DNA of 64,000 nt. Source: Selaginella moellendorffii. Lineage: Eukaryota; Streptophyta; Lycopodiopsida; Selaginellales; Selaginellaceae. The DNA lies in assembly GCF_000143415.4 (NCBI RefSeq), contig NW_003314304.1, positions 251,418 through 315,417 of the forward strand, given 5' to 3'. Shown piece by piece: positions 56,601-64,000 of the stretch; position 1 is the first letter of the stretch; the number at the start of each line of letters is the position of its first letter. Under the pieces are notes generated by a model that was not told where the DNA came from, did not search any database, and saw nothing but the letters and a program-made list of their open reading frames with translations. The position numbers and the translations under genes were made by a program.

Positions 56601-57840
56601 AACCCGTGATTATCAGCCACGAAAACCGCGATTCCGTACGAGCGCCCGCGTAGAGATTAAAAAGTATTGCCTTGTATGATCGTGGGTGGTTGACGGAACC
56701 CGTCTAGCAAACCGCAAACACTAAGCACGACCTCCATAAATGCAAAGACTTCCAAATACACGAATCGGTAAGAATTTCTCACGCTTACTCCATTTTAACA
56801 TAATCTAACCAGACTTTTCTTCCACGACACTTACAACTGTTTCCACGATGGATATTCTTTGCGAGTAACTCAAGCCCGTGAGTAAACAATGCCAAGTTAG
56901 AAATACCACCCCATACCTGTGATTCTCTGTGAACATATAGTAATTAGCAGTCGTATGTATCTCATAGACGTACACGGGGCTAGAATAGAACCCTAATAAT
57001 AATGCCTTAATGATCCACAGGAGAGCACAACAACAGTGACACCCACGCCGTAAGAGAATGTGCCAAAGTAAAAGTACATATCAGTTTACTTCACCCCCCT
57101 GGCATGGTCCCGTGAAAGCTCATAGAAAGTCGAACCTCCTAGAGTTTCTAGCCTGAAATCCTGTGAGGAAAATTCAGGAGAAATGGTTAAAAAAATGGCA
57201 ATGAAAAATGGCTAGAGATACGAACCTGTACGTGAAATCTTCACGTAAATCACCCTTGAGTCGTCAAAGCCTGAGCAAAGCAATAAGAATAAGTGAGATG
57301 AGATGAGACGAGGCGAGAGCGAGCGAAAGACTCGCGATCGCTCGCTCGCCCGCTCGAAAAAGAGTTAGAAAACGAGTAAAAAACGAGTAAAATTTCGTCT
57401 GGAAAGATGCTGGTCTGGACGGCTGCAGCCTCTAGCCGGCATTAGGCAGCTGAGAGGGGTGATTGTTCTAAAAGGGAGCCTGATAGTTTAGAGCGGAGTA
57501 CCTCATAGACGTATATGTTAATAATGGGACTGGCTCACTGGAGTGGACTGGAGCGCGTTAATAAGCTGGAGAGCCCCTGGAATGCGCAGAATTTAGGGGA
57601 CACAAGTTGCTGCCATGTTTGTAGCCTCTCTAGAAACTAGGGACACCCTCGCAAAAGATACTACTATATGCTACACTCACCTCGCCTCACTCACAAAGGA
57701 AAAAGCTTAAAAAAAAGAGGGACGTTCACGTACCTCGCAGATGAGCAAGCACGTTGCACGTTGCCAAGAGTACGCCTCAAGTTATCGCGTGTGTGTGATG
57801 TTCTTTGCTTCGTTGTAGCGGTAGCGAAAAAGAGAGCTTT
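56601..57840. other. Intergenic, no gene recognised
   Basis: About 1.2 kb with mixed composition. I see no ORF with family features, no tRNA and no repeats apart from a gagatgagacgaggcgag purine-rich stretch at 57297-57330. Confidence 0.4.
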
Positions 57841-60251
57841 TTATGGCTGGCCCAGTTCTGCTTCCACCAGTTCCAAGCACCGGGATCTTGTCATCTGTAA
57901 TGCGTCGACGTGAAGGGCGATCTCTGGATCATCCGGAGGGATTGCAGAGATGGCTGCACGCAATGGCTCCAGCCACTGAGACTTAGCCTTTACGAGCTCC
58001 GCTCTCGAGAGTATCCCCGTATAGTTTGTTCCTCCTGTTCCAAGGTCGAAACGAGTTAAAACTTTTGACATGATGGTTCTTCCGAGAGCTCTAGTCTAGT
58101 GCTCTACCTGATTTCTCTCTCAGCAATAGGAAGCGGTACAAGTTCAGGGCACCAACAACCTGCAGTATTAATTATTGTACATTAGTCAACAATCTGGATT
58201 CACGGGCCAGCTTACCGCATCCAAGTTCTGCGGCAAGTTTGGCGGGGCACCCTCCTTGGGACGGAGAACTATTTCCACGAGTTCTAGAACTCTCTCGCTT
58301 ACGAATGGATTGAGCTCACGACCTTCAGATCGCCACGCACTGTCTACCTCATCCTTCGCAAAAGTCAGCAGCAGCGAAACCTGGAAGAGCGACGCGGGAG
58401 GCAATCAGAAAATCAAAAGAACAAAACAGTTGTTTTACCACTGCGGAATGACATCCATCGCCGACAAGAGAAACCAAGCACAGGAACCTAGCATCAGCAC
58501 TTGTCCTCCTCAAAACCTGCACATTGACCATTTTAAGCATAAAAATACAAAAAGAGAGGCTTGCAAACAACTCACCTTCAGCAAAACGTCATAGGCTGAG
58601 TTTCTCAACGATGGGTAAGGAGAACGAATCACCACGTCGTGAAGAATCTGAAACAACAATCATAGAATCATCAACTTGGATTAAACAAGTGAACCTTCAA
58701 AAGAGAGCATATCTTCGTGGCTGTTGTCACATGATCGTCCTCCGTGAAGCATGCGTCCCCCTTGACAGCCAGTACCGACTGTATAAGTTTCAGGCCTTTC
58801 TCTGCAAGTTTCCATGAACCATTTCTCTCGAGCACAAAACCGAACAGCCATGTTGATACATCCAAAGCTTCCAGTGGGGTACAGAGCGGCTCAGTTTTGT
58901 CCTTTAATAAAAGTGACGCTGCACCTCTACTTGTTAGTTAAAACATACGCAAGCACGCACAAAGAATAAGCTAAAAAATAGATACAGACCTGCCAGTGCC
59001 GCCCCACAATCTGCTTCTGAATCGTATAAAAGATGAGCGTCTGCGTCAAGGAAAGATTCAAGTTACTATTATAGACATAATTGTTTTTCCTTTTATTACC
59101 TTCCTTGTGTTGCACAGCCGTGTATGATGAAATCACGCTTCTATCCAGCAACTTAGACACCGTAAGGCCGCAGGACTTCAAGATTTCAAGAAGCTGCGAG
59201 ACTGAGTTTGAAGTGTCTGAAGTGTCAGCTGACACTACGGCCGTCTGAATGAGATGAAAAGTTAGAAAGAGCGAAAAGGAGCCTTGGACAAAAGTACCAT
59301 AAGAACAAGCGCGAAGTAAGAAAGAATTCCGCGAAGCATTTCCTTCTGATTGTCTGCCTATGCATGAAAAGAAACACGTTAAGACGTTAAAGAGAATAAG
59401 TGTACACCACCTTTTCGACAGCAAACATTTCTTGCAAAACTTGGCATAGCTGCAGAAGCTTGTGAAGAATCTGGAGCCGCAGAACTTCATCGTCGTCAAG
59501 ATACTGAGAGACAACAGCAACAGGTAAAAGAACATCGACAGTTTCCTTGGCAAACTCTGCTCGGCGCCTCTGAATCCGTGGAAGAACTAAAAGAAAACAT
59601 TTAGCGAAATCTCTAAGAAATAAGTCGCAGCGTACCAGACGATAATCCCTCCAACAGGAGAAGGCAAAGGTCTAAAGCCTCAAGCTTGATGGAGATATGA
59701 AGAGCCTACAAGGTTACGTATGAAGATGCTGGATTCACAACAAAAAGGTAGATTACCTCCAGGAGAGTAGCGAGAATTTCTCGGGGAGAGCACGACTCCG
59801 CCAAGAGCACAATGAGATCCAGAGAAACCTCTCGACAAGCCTCTGAAACTCTAGCATAATTCACGATCGCACCAGGCAAATCCCATCCCACAGCCTCGAG
59901 AAGCATCTAACGCAAACGAGAAAAGTGACGAGTCCAAAATGATAGAAACGATCAATCACTTACTCGACCCTTCTCCGTGCTAGGATCGAGCATCGCCTTG
60001 ACATCAAGCAACAGCCGCTGACACACGCCTTCCCACTCACCAGTGGACTCCTGCGCACCATCCAAAACCGCGGACTCAAGAACACGCTTGAAATCCCCGA
60101 TCGCATCGCCTTCGCACTGCGACAATCGAGGAAAAGAAAAAGCAAAAAATCCAGTGATTTCAGCGCTACTCCATCGCCATCGCCGACAGCGACTCGTTCT
60201 TACCTGACAGCACCGATCGCCGGCCTCCCGGAGCCGCTCCACCAAAGCCAT
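57841..60251 (-). CDS. ALF4: ALF4/glomulin-like protein
   Basis: About 14 exons with introns of 45-90 bp. It starts MALVERLREAGDRCCQ (exon 60204-60251) and ends at TAA 57841; the product is about 548 residues. Later exons run 59964-60116, 59757-59906, 59636-59705, 59411-59586 and so on to 57841-58034. Diagnostic blocks are LLAESCSPREILATLLEAL, GLSSVLPRIQRRRAEF, VSERVLELVEIVLRP plus GAPPNLPQNLDAV, GALNLYRFLLLREKS, GGTNYTGILSRAEL and QWLEPLRAAI. These match the plant ABERRANT LATERAL ROOT FORMATION 4 family, homologous to animal glomulin, which binds RBX1 and inhibits cullin-RING ubiquitin ligases; in Arabidopsis it is needed for lateral root formation. Splice phases around exons 7-9 (58926-59244) did not resolve cleanly by eye. 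Roots of lycophytes branch differently, so a role in ligase control is safer than a root-specific one. Confidence 0.88.
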
Positions 60252-60394
60252 GGTTGCCGAAAACCCTATCCCTGGCCAAGCGTTTTAAACATCAAACCTG
60301 GGCGCGTTTCTCATTCCCTCCAGTATATAAAGGCCTCCCTTTATAGATTTCCCCATAGCCTCTAGAACTAGAACTAGAAAGAGCGCTTGGATCG
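60252..60394. promoter_or_regulatory. Shared bidirectional promoter with facing TATA boxes
   Basis: Only 143 bp separate the ALF4 and dirigent start codons. TATATAAAGG (60324-60333) points to the dirigent gene, and inverted TATAAAGGG (60337-60345) points to ALF4. They form one near-palindrome about 50-85 bp from each start codon. Confidence 0.7.
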
Positions 60395-60934
60395 ATGGAA
60401 CTCTCCCACATTGTCTTCTTTCTTTCCTTCTTCTTCGTGGGATCACTCCTCGCAGTGGAAATCACTGCTCGCGAGGAATCTCTCGTTCACTTGCCAGATA
60501 ACTTCAACAGGGATCGAACGATCGAGTTCTACCAGCACATCATCCGCGCAAATGGATCAACCTCCACTCTCAGCGAGACTCCCATCGGTGGCGGCACTCC
60601 GGGACGATTTGGCTACGCGGTCGTGTTTGATCACAAGTTGACGCAAGGGAGTGACTACTTCTCCCAGGAAGTTGGGAGGGTCCGTGGAGCCGCCGTGGTT
60701 TCTTCGCTGGATGGATCCCAAGCTCACGAAACTTTCACGGTGAGCTTGGCCGGGAGGAATGGTGCTTTGAGCTGCGCTGGAAGTTTTGAGCTTCGTCAAC
60801 CCGTGACAAGAGTTCCAATTGTGGGTGGAACTGGAGAGTTTTACCGTATGGAGGGAGTTTATACGTCTCAAGTTGTTCATACCAGCGGAGCCAATGTTAT
60901 TGCTCGTGTCCAGCTGACAATCCGTCGCGACTAA
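60395..60934 (+). CDS. Dirigent-like secreted protein
   Basis: A single-exon 179-residue protein. It has a signal peptide (residues 1 to about 24, VFFLSFFFVGSLLAVEITA) and then one dirigent/AOC-barrel domain: FYQHIIRANG, GRFGYAVVFDHKLTQG, EVGRVRGAAVVSSLDG, AHETFTVSL, LSCAGSFEL and the family motif VPIVGGTGEFYRMEGVYT. Dirigent proteins guide stereoselective coupling of phenoxy radicals in lignan and lignin-related pathways and act in the cell wall or apoplast. Length is typical. The chosen ATG gives the complete signal peptide and lies about 60-70 bp after the TATA box. The substrate cannot be predicted. Confidence 0.9.
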   Translation: MELSHIVFFLSFFFVGSLLAVEITAREESLVHLPDNFNRDRTIEFYQHIIRANGSTSTLSETPIGGGTPGRFGYAVVFDHKLTQGSDYFSQEVGRVRGAAVVSSLDGSQAHETFTVSLAGRNGALSCAGSFELRQPVTRVPIVGGTGEFYRMEGVYTSQVVHTSGANVIARVQLTIRRD

Positions 60935-60986
60935 GAAATAAAATTGATCTTCGAGCTTGGCATTCGCGTTTGCTTGATTGGTTTTT

Positions 60987-61767
60987 TTATGAAGTTCTTC
61001 GTGCCAGCCCAGGAAACCTTTCAAACAACCACGTAACAGCCCCTATTGCTTTCTGCGAGATCACGCTGATTGGTATACCATACTTCTGAGATATCATTCT
61101 TTACCAGAGCGACACTGTTGATTTTAAACGCTGGCTCCACAATATCCCTCCCATAGCTGCAAGGTTCTTCCGAAATTCACACACTGCTGTGTCAACACGG
61201 TGATATCACTTACACAATCTTGTAATCTCCAGAGACATCTTCACAGCGATAGAAGCTGCACCCCTTGCTAAACGGGAAAACATTCCCTCTCCAATCTGTT
61301 TAGAACAGCAAAACGTTCATACTTTCCTACATGCATCCCAAGATGAAATGGTTTGTATAGTCACCCAAATGCCAAGTTACTCCAACGCTCAGGTTGCCAT
61401 CACTGATCTCGTCTATCACAAAACTCACCTCGGGACCAACGGAACTGGTAAATGTCTCGAACAATTCGATGATAGCCTGCTTGCTCACATTGAAAAGACA
61501 ATTCATCAGACCATTTGGAAGGAAAAGTTCCAGGCAGAGCACCTTTCTACCAACGAATGGCTTGGAGAACACAAGATCTTCGTAGACACAGTCGCTAGCA
61601 ATCAAATCACCGGCGATTTCTAGCTGCCTGTGATTGATCGCGCTGTAAAACTGTCTAACAGTGTCTTTGGCAGCGCCCAGCCGCCCGCAATGTAGAGAGC
61701 TCCTGCTATACCGTATCGATCTGGGAATGCAGCTGGACAGAGGAGCAATTGCCACGCCCCAATCCAT
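60987..61767 (-). CDS. NTF2-like/SnoaL-fold protein, probably plastid-targeted
   Basis: Five exons (61543-61767, 61365-61476, 61214-61295, 61105-61156, 60987-61052) give 537 coding bases, 178 residues. The first ~30 residues (SSCIPRSIRYSRSSLHCGRL) are Ser/Arg-rich and fit a plastid transit peptide. An NTF2-like domain follows: DTVRQFYSAINHRQLE, DCVYEDLVFSKPFVGRK, AIIELFETFTSS, VGVTWHLDWRGNVFPFSKGC and YGRDIVEPAFKI, ending KAIGAVTWLFERFPGLARR. It resembles a plant NTF2/SnoaL family of unknown function. The gene is convergent with the dirigent gene, with 52 bp between the stop codons, so the 3' ends may overlap. Confidence 0.85.
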
Positions 61768-63668
61768 GGATCCTCTTTTTTGCGACTTATCCTTAAAGAT
61801 TTATATAAACGTTGCTCAGAGCATGGTTAATAAACTATTTACAGTCATAATCTACTTTATATCAACTGCACTTAGAAGTGTTCTATTTACTAATTGATAT
61901 TGGTTTTCCACATGACATTGCCAATTTTTTATTATTATTAAATTGCCATTAATTCTTGCAAATCTATATATATATATATAAAAGACCACCACAATTCTAT
62001 ATAAAGTTTACATTTATATAGAAAAGCAAGCTTAATATTAAAAATAAAACTTATAAGTTTTACATTCTTTACTTATTGGAAAACCACAATAAGAAACAAT
62101 GAATTCTAATCAGCTTTTGTTAGTTTTTATTTTTTTGTTAAAATGAACTTAAATTGAAATTAATGCCTTTCCAATTTTATAGATGATTTGCCAAAGTGAA
62201 TTTAGGTATGTGAAATTTTATAATTATTTAGTATATAATTTTTTTTTTTGTTTAACACTTAGTGTGCAATAATGTATACTAGATTTGTTTCTTTATTGTT
62301 AAAATAATAAAATGAAAACTTATTAGACACAATAAAAATAATTTATTTCTATAATAATTTACTTCAATTGCATAAAACATCCTTAACATGGGGAGAAACA
62401 CATGAATCCATTCATCTCATTCAAGTGCTTCAAAATCTTTTGTGTTTAAAAATTGTTATTTAAATCTATAATTTATAAAAAAAAAACTAAAGATTATCCT
62501 CAAACCTGTCAAAGAGTGTTGAATCAAGCATTCCATCCCCCAGTAATTTTCTAAAACTCACGTAATGAGATAATGAAGAAACTGCAATGCTAAAAAGCTA
62601 ACACATTTGACTAAATAACTAGGCAAATTGTGATTTTACTTCACATATTCATGATAATTTGTTTCTTTTTACATCCTTTTAATGAAATTATCATTGTTAA
62701 TTATTTTTTGGATTGTTCAGAAAGAAGAAGGAAATACCAAATTTTTTATGATCATTTCTTTATTACCTTGATAATATTAAAATATTAGCTATAGTGAAAT
62801 AGTAATATTAAAATCAAGTTAAAGTAGTGATTTTGAAGTTACTATAAACTAAGTATATATATTCCAATCATTAATTATTAAATTTTATTTTTAGATCATT
62901 TAATAGATGATATGAAAACTTACCAAAAATATTTAATATATAAACATTCAAGTATTATGTATTTGGGATTGGTTATACAAATTAAAATCTAAACTATTTA
63001 AATTTATTATATAATATCTTTATATTATATTATGATATACCCTTCTAGTTATTCTATCACTCATGTATTTTTTTTAGTAAAACTCAAATTTAAATAAAGA
63101 TCATATATATCATTTTCAATAAATTTAGCAATAGAAAATAGCTTTTTCTTTTAAAAATATATTTTAAATCACTAATTGTTTATAAATTTAGAACTTTATT
63201 TCATTTACTTGTACTTAATGAAATTAAAATAATTTTTAAAAATTATATAAGAACATCATCTTACTTAGGGAGGATGAGTATTCAATTTAATGAGAGCAGC
63301 TTGGACATAATGTTTTTATAACTTAATATTATAACAAATTTATATTTTATTATAATAATTATTATGTGATTGCACATGCTTGCATTATATATTTACACAT
63401 GTGTGAAAGTTTTTTGTAGTTGTATACAAAAATTTAATGAGATACCGGAGTATCAAAACTTTAATAAGATATTAGTCTAATTATTAAATTTTTTGACATA
63501 TAAACTTTCAAAATTAAATCAAATTGATGATTTTGAAACAGCAACAAAGTCATTTGAATAAGAAACTCCTTGATGAGAGCATTGCCTTCCCCAATAGCTA
63601 CACAATGGACAATTCTAGTGGCATCAACTGGCTCAGTTCTCTTTCAGCTGCTTTGAATACTAATCGAT
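61768..63668. other. AT-rich intergenic DNA
   Basis: Very AT-rich from about 61800 to 63530, with short TA runs (61966-61982) and no coding potential. A possible promoter of the NTF2-like gene lies at its left end. I see no structured repeat. Confidence 0.5.
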
Positions 63669-64000
63669 ATGTTATCACAAGTTAACTGCGTTTTAGACAA
63701 TTACCCAGTTTTACTGCCGGCAGGGGTTCTTCTTGAGCAGAAAATAAAGATCACGCTGGCAAGATTTAGATATTCCAACTTTCTGGATGATGCCTGGAGT
63801 AGAATTTACGCATGGAAAAAGAGGAAAAGAACAAATGCAATATGCGGCATGGTTGGAGTCTCTCGCATTTCACGAAAACGACATCCCGCAAACCTTGACA
63901 CACATTTTTAAGAGCGTCTCCCACTACCAAAGTGGAGAAGGGAATTTTTCCTAGACACCTCTAAACCATGCAGCACAAGAAGAGCCAAGAGAATCCACGT
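63669..64000. other. Possible exon of an unidentified gene at the window edge
   Basis: Composition becomes balanced again. A plus-strand frame of 80 codons (63669-63911; LLEQKIKITLARFRYSNFLD) and a minus-strand frame with a possible splice donor near 63700 are both open. I cannot decide the strand or family; the gene probably continues past the window. Confidence 0.25.

Noticed and set aside
55925-56609. Several ORFs with poly-Arg, Leu/Ser or poly-Leu stretches
   Set aside because: They are translations of CT, GGA and CTG microsatellites upstream of the CLE gene.

Overview
The window looks like a vascular-plant nuclear chromosome, most likely a lycophyte such as Selaginella. The host genes on the right (an ALF4/glomulin homologue, an NTF2-like protein, a dirigent-like protein and a CLE peptide precursor) have very short GT-AG introns of about 45-70 bp and closely packed neighbours. 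The species assignment is inference. I read everything by eye: no alignment or database search was run, so coordinates of degenerate elements are approximate.

Positions 1-50,700 are a deep nest of transposable elements. Family A is a Ty3/gypsy chromovirus, coded on the minus strand, with two copies. A1 (4404-12154) sits inside a B-type LTR (3138-12299). A2 spans 16130-43769. Family B has long LTRs and no recognisable coding region (LARD-like). One B element spans 14204-49336. It carries a Cassandra-like TRIM fragment in its 5' LTR, A2 and an intact Cassandra-like TRIM (45873-46465) in its interior, and a second TRIM type (48181-48894) in its 3' LTR.

The 3' LTR of A2 is split by a 20.4-kb DNA transposon, T1 (16913-37326, 8-bp duplication GGCTTTCA). 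T1 carried two divergent genes, both decayed: a SWIM-zinc-finger protein (minus strand) and a gene joining a ParB-like domain to a beta-class amino-methyltransferase-like domain (plus strand). Related palindromes lie near both T1 ends and between its genes. T1's SWIM gene is split by another B element (18772-33198). Inside that B element lies an 11.4-kb module (21593-33042) with a second divergent gene pair: a large ParB-like acidic protein (minus) and a DUF7869-type, possibly transposase-related protein (plus).

The 11.4-kb module is the most unusual part of the window. About twenty copies of a short palindrome (half-site AATGGCRTGWGG followed by its reverse complement) occur only there. Four copies make up most of four tiny introns of the minus gene, and two copies are read in frame inside the DUF7869 gene. 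The minus gene stays in one reading frame for about 1,140 codons with ten in-frame TAG codons and no TAA or TGA.

From 50.7 to 64 kb the sequence is AT-rich intergenic DNA followed by host genes: a CLE precursor (55357-55689, minus), the ALF4 homologue (57841-60251, minus), divergent from a dirigent-like gene (60395-60934, plus) across a 143-bp promoter with two facing TATA boxes, and an NTF2-like gene (60987-61767, minus) convergent with the dirigent gene.
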